Assembly (NCBI RefSeq): GCF_000298295.1
Contig: NZ_AMGM01000022.1
Location: 1-57,783 of the forward strand
Direction: 5' to 3'
Source of the DNA: Cecembia lonarensis LW9
GTDB taxonomy: Bacteria > Bacteroidota > Bacteroidia > Cytophagales > Cyclobacteriaceae
DNA length: 57,783 nucleotides
The translations under genes were made by a program, and so were the position numbers. Positions within the stretch are counted from its first letter, which is position 1. Each line of letters opens with the position of its first letter. Positions 8,775 through 18,071 of this stretch are shown one piece after another. The notes beneath the pieces were generated by a model. That model searched no databases and was not told the origin of the DNA. It worked only from the letters and a program-made list of their open reading frames with translations.

Positions 8775-9806
8775 ATGTTAAAACATATCCTAAAAACAGT
8801 TGTAATTGCCTTAGGTGGCGCTCTGATGTTGGCTTGTGGAACAGGGGAAAAGCAGGAAGAAGTGAATGTTTATACCCATAGACACTATGAAGCTGACCAA
8901 AAATTATTTGATATGTTCACAGAAGAGACCGGCATTAAGGTCAATGTGGTTTCTGCTTCTGCGGACGAATTGATCCAAAAGTTGGAATTGGAAGGAGCCA
9001 ATTCTCCTGCGGATGTTTTGATTACGGTAGATGCTGGTCGTCTGCACCGTGCTGAAGAAAAGGGACTGTTGCAATCAGTAAGTTCTTCTACTTTGGAAAC
9101 CAATATTCCGGCAAAATTCAGGGACCCTGATGGATCTTGGTTCGGTTTAACCTACAGGGCCAGGATTTTTGCTTATAGCAAAGAGAGGGTTAATCCAGAA
9201 GAATTAAGCTCTTATGAAGCCTTGACAGAACCACAGTGGAAAGGTCGTGTATTGACCAGGTCTTCAGAAAATATTTACAACCAGTCACTTTTGGCTTCTA
9301 TCATTGCAAATAACGGTGAAGAAGGTGCTCAGGAATGGGCTGCCGGTCTTCTGGCTAATATGGCAAGAGATCCGAAAGGCTCCGATAGGGATCAAGTGAA
9401 AGCAGTAGCTTCCGGTGAAGGGGATGTCGCTATCGTGAATACTTATTACATTGGCATCATGTTGAATGACGCTAATGAAGAGGAAAGAAAGGCTGCTGAA
9501 AAAATTGCCATCTTCTTCCCAAATCAGGAGGACAGAGGTACGCATATTAACATTTCCGGTGCCGGTGTGACCAAATATGCACCTAACAAAGACAATGCTA
9601 TCAAACTGATCGAGTTTCTTTCTGAAGCAAAATCCCAAGAGTTTTTGGCCAACATCAATTTTGAATATCCGGTAAACCCTAACACTGAGTTTTCCGATTT
9701 GCTCAAAGCATGGGGAAGTTTCAAATCTGATGAACTGAACCTTTCTATTTTGGGAGAAAAAAACTCAGAAGCCGTGATGATTTTTGATAGGGTAGGTTGG
9801 AAATAA
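8775..9806 (+). CDS. Fe(III) ABC transporter substrate-binding lipoprotein (FbpA/FutA type)
   Basis: About 343 aa from the ATG at 8775, chosen because the signal peptide (MLKHILKTVVIALGGALMLA) begins there; the longer ORF start at 8742 adds 11 polar residues. Cys21 follows LMLA, so it is a lipoprotein. It is a class II ferric-binding protein: VNVYTHRHYEADQKLF at the mature N-terminus carries the first Tyr and His, and the twin tyrosines NTYYIGIM near residue 225 are the usual Fe(III) ligands. The SGAGVTKYAPNK segment is also family-typical. First gene of a three-gene importer operon (permease 9 bp on, then ATPase). Confidence 0.9.
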   Translation: MLKHILKTVVIALGGALMLACGTGEKQEEVNVYTHRHYEADQKLFDMFTEETGIKVNVVSASADELIQKLELEGANSPADVLITVDAGRLHRAEEKGLLQSVSSSTLETNIPAKFRDPDGSWFGLTYRARIFAYSKERVNPEELSSYEALTEPQWKGRVLTRSSENIYNQSLLASIIANNGEEGAQEWAAGLLANMARDPKGSDRDQVKAVASGEGDVAIVNTYYIGIMLNDANEEERKAAEKIAIFFPNQEDRGTHINISGAGVTKYAPNKDNAIKLIEFLSEAKSQEFLANINFEYPVNPNTEFSDLLKAWGSFKSDELNLSILGEKNSEAVMIFDRVGWK

Positions 9807-9815
9807 TAAATTGAT

Positions 9816-11453
9816 TTGAAAACAGTCAAGCAAAGTTATTACTGGTGGAATAAGTGGACTGGCTACTCTATATTGATTTTATTATTGGTAGCCACCCCCT
9901 TATTCACCATTTTCTTCAAACTATTTGATAAACCAGGAGGTAGTTGGGAGCATATTGCCAATAATCTCCTTTTTGGTTATTTTCAAAATACCATCTTTTT
10001 GCTGATTGGGGTAGCTGTACTGACTTTCCTTTTGGGGGTCAGCACCGCCTGGCTGGTTTCCAATTATGAATTTCCTGGAAGGAGGTATTTTGAATGGCTT
10101 TTGATATTGCCATTAGGTTTCCCGGGTTATATCATGGCCTACACTTATGTAGGAATCCTTGATTACACCGGCCCCATTCAGGTATTTTTGAGGAATAATT
10201 TTGACATTCAGGTCAAAGGGAGTTTGATTGATATCATGAACCTGCCGGGTGCGATATTTATACTTTCCATTACGCTTTTTCCCTATGTTTTTCTGATTAC
10301 CAGATCCTCTTTTCTGCAACAATCCAAAACTTTGCAAGAGGCTTCTTTTCTGTTAGGAGCCAATAGATTCACTACGTTTTTCAAAGTGGCTTTGCCTATG
10401 GCCCGACCTGCAATAGTGGCCGGCATTGCTTTGGCAGCTATGGAAGTCCTTAACGATTATGGTACGGTCAAATATTTTGGCGTGAATACTTTCACCACTG
10501 GAATTTTCCGTGCTTGGTTTTCCATGGGTGATGCCTCTACGGCCATTTATCTGGCTGCCATTCTTATGGTATTTGTCTTTGTTATCCTTTATCTAGAATC
10601 CATACAGCGTGGTAATAGACAATATTCCTCCTCTAATGGCTCACAAAAACCAACCGCAAGGGTACATCCATCCATAGGTAAAAAACTTTTGTATTCAGCC
10701 ATTTGCCTTACCATCTTTTTACTCAGCTTCCTTTTTCCTTTTCTGCAATTGCTGAATTGGGTGAGCATGACTTATCATAAAGTGGTCAATCAGGACTTCT
10801 TCCTTTTAATTTACAGAAGTTTTGGCTTGGCAGCAGTTACAGGGTTTTCTATTGTGGTTTTCTCGGTGATCCTTTTGTATGCTTTGCGCTTGAGTCCATT
10901 CAAATGGGTTAAAAATATTACCAAAGTAGCTACATTAGGTTATGCTATACCTGGAGCAGTTATAGCTGTTGGTGTTATGATTCCGTTCATCGCTTTGGAC
11001 AAATGGATTTACAGTAATTTGATTACCTCACAGACTGCTGGATTGTTTTTTTCAGGAACTTTATTTGCCCTTGTTTTTGCCTATATCGTCAGGTTTATGG
11101 CAGTAGGCTATAATCCTGTGGAAGCAGGATTTCAAAAAATAGGCATCCATGTCAATGAAGCCAGCAGGCTTTTAGGTGTTAGAAGTACCAAGACCCTTTG
11201 GAAAATTGATCTTCCTCTGATCAAAACTAGTTTGGTATCCGGTATAATCCTGGTTTTTGTGGATGTATTAAAAGAATTACCCTTAACTTTGATCCTGCGT
11301 CCGTTCAACTACCAAACATTGGCCACAAAAGCCTTTGACATGGCCACGAACGAGATGATTGCCGAGTCAGCCAATGCTGCCTTGATCATCATCCTGACAG
11401 GAATTATACCCATTATATTCCTCAACAGGCTGATCAGAAAGAGAGAACTTTAG
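9816..11453 (+). CDS. Fe(III) ABC transporter permease (FbpB/FutB type)
   Basis: A 545-aa inner-membrane permease built as a tandem of two binding-protein-dependent transport domains, about 12 membrane segments. Each half has an EAA loop that contacts the ATPase: EASFLLGANRFTTFFKVALP in the first and EASRLLGVRSTKTLWKIDLP in the second. This double-length layout is typical of FbpB/FutB/SfuB iron permeases. The start codon appears to be TTG at 9816, 9 bp after the preceding stop; no ATG in a sensible place was found. Works with the lipoprotein before it and the ATPase after it. Confidence 0.9.
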   Translation: MKTVKQSYYWWNKWTGYSILILLLVATPLFTIFFKLFDKPGGSWEHIANNLLFGYFQNTIFLLIGVAVLTFLLGVSTAWLVSNYEFPGRRYFEWLLILPLGFPGYIMAYTYVGILDYTGPIQVFLRNNFDIQVKGSLIDIMNLPGAIFILSITLFPYVFLITRSSFLQQSKTLQEASFLLGANRFTTFFKVALPMARPAIVAGIALAAMEVLNDYGTVKYFGVNTFTTGIFRAWFSMGDASTAIYLAAILMVFVFVILYLESIQRGNRQYSSSNGSQKPTARVHPSIGKKLLYSAICLTIFLLSFLFPFLQLLNWVSMTYHKVVNQDFFLLIYRSFGLAAVTGFSIVVFSVILLYALRLSPFKWVKNITKVATLGYAIPGAVIAVGVMIPFIALDKWIYSNLITSQTAGLFFSGTLFALVFAYIVRFMAVGYNPVEAGFQKIGIHVNEASRLLGVRSTKTLWKIDLPLIKTSLVSGIILVFVDVLKELPLTLILRPFNYQTLATKAFDMATNEMIAESANAALIIILTGIIPIIFLNRLIRKREL

Positions 11454-11473
11454 CGCTATTATAGGACACCCGG

Positions 11474-12511
11474 ATGAGTATTTTAAGTCTCCAGCAAGTC
11501 AATAAAAAATACAATCAGGCCATAGATTTTGCCATTAACGATGTCTCCTTTGAAGTGGAGGAAGGTGAAATCTTGGCTTTGGTAGGTGAAAGTGGTTCCG
11601 GTAAAACAACCCTACTTAGACTGATTGCCGGATTGGAGCATCCCGATTCGGGTATCATTTCGCTATCAGGCCAAAAAATTGTGGAGGGGAAAAGGTCCGT
11701 GCCGGCCCATGAAAGACAGGTGGGGATGGTTTTTCAGGATTATGCCTTATTCCCTCATTTGACCATTCTGGATAATATCAAGTTTGGCCTTAAAGGCAGC
11801 AATCAAGAAGTTGAACGTGTCGCTAAAGATACCTTGAGATTGGTTGGTCTTAAAGAAGATTACACGAAATATCCGCATCAACTTTCAGGAGGACAACAGC
11901 AAAGGGTTGCTTTGGCAAGGGCTATTGCGCCCAATCCAAAAATTCTTCTAATGGATGAGCCTTTCAGTAACCTGGATGCCATGCTGAAGGATCAGATACG
12001 TGAGGAAATCCGACAGATCATCAAGAAAACGGGTATCACAGCTATTTTTGTCACTCACGACACCAAAGATGCCCTCTCAACTGCTGATCGTATTGCCATT
12101 TTGCATAAGGGTTTTTTACAGCAGATCGATATCCCTAAGGTTCTTTATGAAAACCCAGTGAACCCTTATGTGGCGAATTTCTTTGGAAAGAGAAATGAAA
12201 TGGAAGCCATTCCTACGGAGGATGGTTACCACACCACATTTGGCTTCATTTCCGACTCAGAAGCTAAAAAACATAAAAATAAAGTGAAACTGCTCTTTAG
12301 GCCTGAACATGGTGAAGTGGTGCAGCGGGATGGGCAGCAACTCAGCGGAAAAATTGTCAAAATCTCCTATTTTGGAAGTCATCAGATGGTAAAATTAGCG
12401 GATGATGAGGGTAAAAGGGTTACGATACGTACCAATCCGGGGCGTTCCTTTGAAGGCATGGACAGGGCACAATTCTTTTTATGGAAGTATGATGTGGAAG
12501 AAGCTTATTAG
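11474..12511 (+). CDS. Fe(III) ABC transporter ATP-binding protein (FbpC/FutC type)
   Basis: A 345-aa ABC ATPase. Walker A GESGSGKT (38-45), Q-loop VFQDYALFPH, signature LSGGQQQR (137-144), Walker B ILLMDEP (157-163) and H-loop His195 (VTHD) are all intact. The C-terminal hundred residues are a TOBE-like regulatory domain (LLFRPEHGEV), as in CysA/PotA/FbpC proteins. It energises the permease at 9816-11453 and starts 20 bp after it. Purine-rich microrepeats begin directly at its stop codon. Confidence 0.92.
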   Translation: MSILSLQQVNKKYNQAIDFAINDVSFEVEEGEILALVGESGSGKTTLLRLIAGLEHPDSGIISLSGQKIVEGKRSVPAHERQVGMVFQDYALFPHLTILDNIKFGLKGSNQEVERVAKDTLRLVGLKEDYTKYPHQLSGGQQQRVALARAIAPNPKILLMDEPFSNLDAMLKDQIREEIRQIIKKTGITAIFVTHDTKDALSTADRIAILHKGFLQQIDIPKVLYENPVNPYVANFFGKRNEMEAIPTEDGYHTTFGFISDSEAKKHKNKVKLLFRPEHGEVVQRDGQQLSGKIVKISYFGSHQMVKLADDEGKRVTIRTNPGRSFEGMDRAQFFLWKYDVEEAY

Positions 12512-12566
12512 AGACGAGACGCTAGAGACTAGAATCAAGAGCCAAGGAAAAAGGCAAAAGTAAAAA
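12512..12566 (+). repeat. 3'-flank purine-rich microrepeat
   Basis: Degenerate run of GAGACGAGACGCTAGAGACT and AATCAAGAGCCAAGG type units starting at the stop codon of the ABC ATPase gene, purine-rich on that gene's coding strand. Same family as at 6447-6505, 22671-22790, 27507-27560 and 50277-50378. Confidence 0.7.
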
Positions 12567-12800
12567 GGGAAAGTGACCTATTAAACAACTTGTCCCATGC
12601 ATTGGGGATAAATTGGCGACACCAAGCCTTTTTATAACCAGACAGTTGGCTCTTGGAAAACTATTTCTACTATGTTTTGGGTTGAAAAAATTCGCCACAT
12701 AGAACATAGAATACATAGCAGGGCAGCAGCAAACCTTTATTTTTAAAATCAACAGGTTGATACAGGAGAAGCTATGTGTGCTATCTTCTCCTAAGTGGTT
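12567..12800 (-). repeat. Intergenic repeat element, copy C (inverted)
   Basis: About 234 bp matching, in reverse orientation, the right part of the elements at 24146-24530 and 49583-49947. Shared landmarks read on the minus strand are an AGGAGAAGATAG start, a near-palindrome around ATCAACC(T/G)GTTGAT, a CTATGTGGCG-like stretch and the end TAGGTCACTTTCCC. It lacks the roughly 150-bp left arm of the other two copies. No credible gene inside. The rest of the spacer to 12862 shows nothing recognisable. Confidence 0.8.
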
Positions 12801-12862
12801 AAATACTACAAACACTGATGCTTAATTCCGGTTTAAATGTTTTCTTTTCTGTGGTTCTGAAC

Positions 12863-13864
12863 TTATGACACCCCTGCATACACAATCATTCCCAATCCTA
12901 GAATAAAAAGCAAAAACATCCCTGAAAGCAATAAATTGGTGCCTTTTGGGGCGTTTTTGAATTCCCGCCAGATAAACACACCCCAGAAAGCTGCCACCAT
13001 GGTAGCCCCCTGCCCGAGGCCATAAGAGATGGCTGGTCCTGCTTTTTCAGCAGCAATGATGCTAAAGGACATGCCCACGCACCAGATAATTCCTCCCAAA
13101 ATACCTACCAAATGGACCATAGGCCTTCCTTTAAAATAATCGGCAGCATACAATTTCTCCCCTTCTATGGGTTTTTTCATTAAAATGGTATTGAATACGA
13201 AATTGCTCATCAGGATACCAATCGAAAAAACAAAGACAGCCCCATAAGGGGTAAATTTTCCTCCTTCAGGATTGCTGAAATCCAAAGACATGGACTGGGC
13301 GACAAAAAAGTAGAAGAAAGACATCAGAAATCCCCCAATCAATGCCAAGATCAAACCTATTTTTGGGTTTTTTCGGTCTTTTTGGGCCAATTTTTTATAA
13401 GCCATGGCATCCATAACAATGGCAATGACTACTAAAATTACTCCTGTAAACAAGAGAAAGGGGTCCCCCTTTTGGGTAGCAAAATAGTTGACGATTACCC
13501 CCAAAACCAAAGCCAAGCCTATGCCTACCGGGAAAGCCACTGACATGCCAGCGTAAGCAATAGCCGCCACAATCAAAATGTTGGCCAGGTTAAAGATAAC
13601 GCCCCCAATAAAAGCCAAGGAATAGCTCTTTCTATCAGCTTGAAATAAATCCTCTGTAAAGTTCCTTCCAGCCTCACCTGTGCTTCCTAAGGTATATCCA
13701 AAAATCAAGGCCAAAAGGAAAATGCCGATTACATAATCCCAATAAAAAAGTTCGAAGCGCCAACTGCTGCCTGCCAGCTTTTGGGTATTGGCCCAGGAAC
13801 CCCAGCACAACATGGTGATGATGCAAAATAGGACTGCTATGGAATAAGATTCAATGATATACAT
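12863..13864 (-). CDS. Sugar permease of the GRP/RbsU-like DMT group
   Basis: A 333-aa integral membrane protein with about ten hydrophobic segments, beginning IAVLFCIITMLCWGSWANTQ. The early CWGSWANTQK motif and GAVFVFSIGILMSNFVFNTI resemble the glucose/ribose porter (GRP) or ureide-permease-like branch of the drug/metabolite transporter superfamily. It is the last gene of the minus-strand operon that starts with ribokinase at 18989 and lies 2 bp after the nucleoside hydrolase, so ribose or a nucleoside is the likely cargo. The substrate is inferred only from context. Confidence 0.8.
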   Translation of the reverse strand: MYIIESYSIAVLFCIITMLCWGSWANTQKLAGSSWRFELFYWDYVIGIFLLALIFGYTLGSTGEAGRNFTEDLFQADRKSYSLAFIGGVIFNLANILIVAAIAYAGMSVAFPVGIGLALVLGVIVNYFATQKGDPFLLFTGVILVVIAIVMDAMAYKKLAQKDRKNPKIGLILALIGGFLMSFFYFFVAQSMSLDFSNPEGGKFTPYGAVFVFSIGILMSNFVFNTILMKKPIEGEKLYAADYFKGRPMVHLVGILGGIIWCVGMSFSIIAAEKAGPAISYGLGQGATMVAAFWGVFIWREFKNAPKGTNLLLSGMFLLFILGLGMIVYAGVS

Positions 13865-13866
13865 GG

Positions 13867-14826
13867 CTATGGTTGTTTTGGTGAGACGAGTTGATAGTTT
13901 TCCAAAGTGTAATAGAAGTCCTGAATGACCGCATCTTTGTCAAAATTTTCCCAAACGATCATCTTTCTTGGATTATTTGGCCTTTCTTCCCATTCATTGT
14001 CAATAAGTATCGGTGCGGGTATTTCCTTTTGCTCTCCCCAATTTGGGTTTTTAAGAATGGCAGCAGCCACCATATCAAATAATGCTCGGGCAGGAGGGTC
14101 AGAGTAATAGTCAATATGCTCAAAGAGACTGACCGCATAATCTCCAAAATTGTAAAATTCGCCTCCATGTCTTCCAATGATGGGAGTATCAATTTTAGGC
14201 CCCATGCCTGGCATTTTTTCATTGATTTCTGCTTGGGTAACTTTTACCGCATCGGTTCCACTAGGGTCCCCATACCTCACGGTCACCATTTCGAAAGGAA
14301 CCTGGGTATTCAACACATAATTCATCGACACGGTATCATTGTCCTGATTGTATTCTCCAGGTTTGGGATAATTGGAACCCAACCATACCACCCGCATTTT
14401 GGAAGCGATGGCAGGGTCTTTTTCCAAAGCCAAGGCCACATTGGTCAATTTACCCACAGCCAATAAAATGAGCTCTTGCTCATGGGCTAAGTTGGCCTGC
14501 TCAATGATAAAATCCACACCTGCTTTTCCATCAAAATCGGCTTCCTGAACATTAGGCCGTATGGTCTCAAAATTGCCATCTGCGCCCTTAAATAAAGGGA
14601 TTTGCCCATAACGCTGTCCAAGCTTCAGGATCCGTTTGGCTTCTTCATACTGTTCATCTATGTTGCCCCCACTTCGTGTCGCATTGACCGTAACACCTTC
14701 CAGGTCAAAGGTAGGCCCATTCACTAAAAGGTACATCAGGGCAAACTGATCATCCAATTCGTTATTGGCATCGGTATCATAGATCAAGCGGATTTTGGAT
14801 TTTACGTCGGTTTCTTCTTCAGCCAC
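13867..14826 (-). CDS. Nucleoside hydrolase; lipoprotein signal out of frame
   Basis: A 319-aa inosine/uridine-type nucleoside hydrolase that splits ribonucleosides into base and ribose. The calcium/ribose motif DTDANNELDDQFAL sits near residue 17, with later FEMVTVRYGDPSGTD and a C-terminal ALFDMVAA (the catalytic-region aspartate). As read, translation would begin at the GTG at 14826. However, an ATG at 14896 starts a perfect lipoprotein signal (MKNWTYSLLGLMLIIFSC) that runs into a stop after SGEKSG. Removing one A from the A6 tract at 14827-14832 joins it in frame to the hydrolase (CQSGEKVAEEE). That start also lies only 21 bp after the upstream stop, as expected in this operon. The enzyme was probably periplasmic ancestrally. 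Confidence 0.88.
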   Translation of the reverse strand: MAEEETDVKSKIRLIYDTDANNELDDQFALMYLLVNGPTFDLEGVTVNATRSGGNIDEQYEEAKRILKLGQRYGQIPLFKGADGNFETIRPNVQEADFDGKAGVDFIIEQANLAHEQELILLAVGKLTNVALALEKDPAIASKMRVVWLGSNYPKPGEYNQDNDTVSMNYVLNTQVPFEMVTVRYGDPSGTDAVKVTQAEINEKMPGMGPKIDTPIIGRHGGEFYNFGDYAVSLFEHIDYYSDPPARALFDMVAAAILKNPNWGEQKEIPAPILIDNEWEERPNNPRKMIVWENFDKDAVIQDFYYTLENYQLVSPKQP

Positions 14827-14917
14827 TTTTTTCTCCAGATTGACAAGAGAAAATAATAAGCATCAAACCAAGGAGGGAATAAGTCCAGTTTTTCATAGGC
14901 GGAGAGGTTTTTATAGG

Positions 14918-16423
14918 TTATTGGGATTGTATGATAACTCTTCGGTAACTGACCAATGAGGGCGTTCCATGGTCTTTTACTTCCAGAATCAGATGGATGG
15001 CCTTATCATCCAAATCTTCTGGAATTTTGATTTCCTGTATAGCTTGCGTAGGTTCGGAGATTTGAAAATTTCCGTTGTAAGTATCTGCAAGCTCGTATCG
15101 AAACCAGTTAAAACTTACGGTATCGCCATCCAGATCTCTGGAAAGGGAGGCATCTAGTTTTATCGTATCTCCAGCTTTACCCTGAATATGGAGGACCTGT
15201 TTGGATTGGTCTCCATTGACAATGGCAACCGGTTCTTTGTTGACTTCCCAAGACTCTTTGACGGACCAAAGAAGGCGGTTTTTGAAGCTGTTGGTAACTG
15301 CCTCATCCCATCGACTGAGTTCCTTCTGATCAATATCACAGGTGTAGTAATAATTATCTGGGAATCCGTCTCCCATAGCTTGGAACCTAGATCCCCAACT
15401 CCCTTGTGTAGGGTCCAAAGGATCATTCAGACCAAAAGCAGCACTCAATAAATAAAAGTACGAGGGGCTGTCCCCTTCACCTCCATTGTCGTAAATCTCA
15501 GACATGGGGCCATGACCATTTACCTCATCGGGTCCTATTGGCTTCCTCCAATTTGGGTCCCTACTCCAGACATAATGCCAAAAATGCCCATTGTCATACA
15601 AGACCATACCAAAATCCACCGGAGTCTCTCCATAAGTAGGAATGGCTGTTCCAAAATCCGCACAGGTTTCTTCCTGCATTTTGACAAAATCTGCAAAAAA
15701 CTCAAAAGAAATGTCCTGGAACAATATCCCAAATAAGTGCAACTTCGGGAGCAGTTGCTTGAATTTTTCATGCCCATGTTTTTCTCTGAACCGGTGCAGG
15801 GCCTGAACAAAGGTGATGGTTCCTCCCCAAGCCTGAATAAAGATGGGACGTTCATCGTCCTTTTCAAAAACACTAACCAAAAAATCACTGCCCTCTGAAT
15901 CCTTGGGTTCTCCATGAGGGGTCAACCCTTCCCCGATCCAATCATGATAGTAAACAGAATCCCATGAACTCGTCACATACCTATCTGCAATATTGTTGGA
16001 AAATTCCAAGGTATTGGTCAGCCAGATGATGGGAATAGCCCCCCTTCCCCGCTTGGTCACTGACAGTATTTCCTCATAGGATGGCAGATCAGGATCATGT
16101 TTTCGTAATTGAGACAGTTCCTCCCTGTAAGCTTCCAATATGCCCATTCCTTTATTCCATGGTCCCGGGTCATCATGGTTGAAATCTGGCAATTGATTGG
16201 TGATGATCATGGCTTCCAAGTCAAATAGTGACCCATAATACAGGTGCCGGATCAGGGAGTTACCATCATCATGGGTCATATCGGTCAAAATGACCGTCCT
16301 GAACTTTTCCGATGCAACCGCCTTTTCTTGAACCGTTTTTGGTTGACAAGCCCAAAAAAACATTCCTACAAGGAAGGTCATGAGTGTTTGGATGGGGTAA
16401 GTAAAGGTTGAATCTTTAGTCAT
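14918..16423 (-). CDS. DUF1593 (nucleoside hydrolase-like) lipoprotein
   Basis: A 501-aa lipoprotein (FFWAC, Cys26) of the DUF1593 family, which shares its fold with nucleoside hydrolases. The N-terminal ligand motif is TVILTDMTHDDGNSLIRHL. The catalytic domain runs to about residue 390 and is followed by a beta-sandwich C-terminal domain (AGDTIKLDASLSRDLDGDTV, ending LVSYRRVIIQ), the usual DUF1593 companion. It was first described beside cellulose-binding proteins, but here the context is nucleoside and ribose salvage. Predicted in the periplasm or on the outer membrane. Reaction not proven; N-glycosidic bond cleavage is the best inference. Confidence 0.82.
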   Translation of the reverse strand: MTKDSTFTYPIQTLMTFLVGMFFWACQPKTVQEKAVASEKFRTVILTDMTHDDGNSLIRHLYYGSLFDLEAMIITNQLPDFNHDDPGPWNKGMGILEAYREELSQLRKHDPDLPSYEEILSVTKRGRGAIPIIWLTNTLEFSNNIADRYVTSSWDSVYYHDWIGEGLTPHGEPKDSEGSDFLVSVFEKDDERPIFIQAWGGTITFVQALHRFREKHGHEKFKQLLPKLHLFGILFQDISFEFFADFVKMQEETCADFGTAIPTYGETPVDFGMVLYDNGHFWHYVWSRDPNWRKPIGPDEVNGHGPMSEIYDNGGEGDSPSYFYLLSAAFGLNDPLDPTQGSWGSRFQAMGDGFPDNYYYTCDIDQKELSRWDEAVTNSFKNRLLWSVKESWEVNKEPVAIVNGDQSKQVLHIQGKAGDTIKLDASLSRDLDGDTVSFNWFRYELADTYNGNFQISEPTQAIQEIKIPEDLDDKAIHLILEVKDHGTPSLVSYRRVIIQSQ

Positions 16424-16470
16424 TTTTTATTGATAAGCCATTTCATCATTGATTATAAAGGGTACAAAGG

Positions 16471-18060
16471 TCAATAATAGGTTTGATTCCCCGGAGCTGT
16501 ATTGGAGTAGATGATCAGCGCGTTGACAACTAATTGATAGCCTTCCGGGAAATCTCTGGGAACCAAGCGGATTTCATGCGCTTGTTCGGGCAGTTCATAG
16601 TTCCAATAGACTTCATGCTTCCGGAGGTTTTGCCGGGTAGGCATCACTACAGTTTCCATCAAAGTATCATTTAGATACACATCTAGGCTGAGTTCATAAT
16701 CAGGAAGATTGCGATTTTTCTTTTCTACCCTACCGCTAACCACCACAGCCGATCCTGTAAATTTTTCTTTGAATGCTTCTTTTCCCGGACCAAATCCGCT
16801 CCACAAATCACCCCATGTTTTGGAAATCCTTTTTACGGGATACAGGCCTTGAAAAGATTCCTCAAAGCGAACGGGTTGTACTTTTTGGTACTTGATTTCC
16901 ACTTGCTCATCGGCTATTTTACCACCATTCCTTTCTATCATTTGTAAGGCATGACCATAGCCTATTTCATAAACATCCAATAAGGATATATCTGTGTAAG
17001 CAAATTTTTTACTTTCCACCTTGTCAAGACCTTGTTTCCAGTAATCTGGAATATTGCTGTAGCCCATCATCGTTCCAAGGATTCCTGCTGCATTGGAGGG
17101 GTTACAATCTGAATCGTAGCCCGCCCGCGTGCTGATGTCAATGGTTTTACCATAATCTCCATCTCCGTACAATAAACCCAATACAATATAGGCCGCATTG
17201 ACGCTGGCATCTATGTTAAAGGCTTTGAAAACACCATCGGGGCAACCCTTTTCAGCCGTCCATTTTTTTTGGATTTCAAACCAGGTCCGCTTCCAGTCAT
17301 CGGGGTACATTTGATGCCATTGGATCACATCGGCAATGGTTTTATAAAATCTGCTTTCTTGGGGAATGGCTTTCAGCGCTTCTCTGACTACAAACTGGAT
17401 ATCATCACTGATAAAAGCTTGGGAATACATGGCGGCCACAAAAACACCTCCATACCAACCATCTCCGTAATTCATGATATGTGCAATAGGGTCGGTGATT
17501 GCTGATGCAGCATTGATCATCCCAGGGGACATCAGACCGGCAAAGTCTGCTTCAATCTGGAAATCAATATCATCCGCATGGGGATTGTTTTTCCAATGTC
17601 CTGAGGCAGGAGGCATCATGCCGTTCAGAATATTATAACGTGCCGCTTGATTGGCATGCCACAAAGGATATTCGGAATTGGCAAATGCCCTCGCATGCAA
17701 TTCTGCAGGAGCATCCAGCCCATGTTCTTCGAATACCTGCACAAAAGTCAAGTCCATGTAAACGTCATCGTAGAGTCCTGGAGAATTTTCGAACCACCAG
17801 AGCATTTGATTTTCATCCCAAGGTATAGGAACATGGTCACCGATCATGGTACCGTTCCATTGGAATTCAGTAGGTCCACCATAAGTACATCCAATGACCT
17901 GTCCTGCCCAACCCCCCATAATTTTATCTTTTAGGTTGGCCTTGCCCATTCGGATAATTTCACCGTCTTGAAAGATTTTTTCTGTTGATTTTTCTGTGCT
18001 GCAGTTGAACAGCATCAAAGAAATGGCTAAAGCAATGGGTACTTTCAAATGGTTTTTCAT
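16471..18060 (-). CDS. ADP-ribosylglycohydrolase-family lipoprotein
   Basis: A 529-aa lipoprotein (LMLFNC, Cys20). The ADP-ribosylglycohydrolase fold spans about 40-370: the start motif IMGGWAGQVIGCTYGG, the first metal-binding segment YDDVYMDLTF and the late metal motif GYDSDCNPSNAAGILGTMMG, which is the D-x-D-(C/T)-N pattern of the family. A C-terminal beta domain of about 120 residues is of unknown role. Cytoplasmic family members remove ADP-ribose from proteins; an exported one next to nucleoside hydrolases, ribokinase and a sugar permease more likely cleaves extracellular N-glycosides such as ADP-ribose or nucleotide derivatives. The substrate is inferred. Confidence 0.85.
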   Translation of the reverse strand: MKNHLKVPIALAISLMLFNCSTEKSTEKIFQDGEIIRMGKANLKDKIMGGWAGQVIGCTYGGPTEFQWNGTMIGDHVPIPWDENQMLWWFENSPGLYDDVYMDLTFVQVFEEHGLDAPAELHARAFANSEYPLWHANQAARYNILNGMMPPASGHWKNNPHADDIDFQIEADFAGLMSPGMINAASAITDPIAHIMNYGDGWYGGVFVAAMYSQAFISDDIQFVVREALKAIPQESRFYKTIADVIQWHQMYPDDWKRTWFEIQKKWTAEKGCPDGVFKAFNIDASVNAAYIVLGLLYGDGDYGKTIDISTRAGYDSDCNPSNAAGILGTMMGYSNIPDYWKQGLDKVESKKFAYTDISLLDVYEIGYGHALQMIERNGGKIADEQVEIKYQKVQPVRFEESFQGLYPVKRISKTWGDLWSGFGPGKEAFKEKFTGSAVVVSGRVEKKNRNLPDYELSLDVYLNDTLMETVVMPTRQNLRKHEVYWNYELPEQAHEIRLVPRDFPEGYQLVVNALIIYSNTAPGNQTYY

Positions 18061-18071
18061 AGGCTGGCGGG

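Noticed and set aside
12522-12815. 97-codon open frame in the spacer after the iron transporter
   Set aside because: It lies in repeat copy C; the same sequence in copies A and B is not open in a conserved way.
14827-14832. Programmed ribosomal -1 frameshift joining the lipoprotein signal to the nucleoside hydrolase
   Set aside because: The join needs a +1 shift (or loss of one A), and the A6 tract is not in the codon phase of a -1 slippery heptamer.
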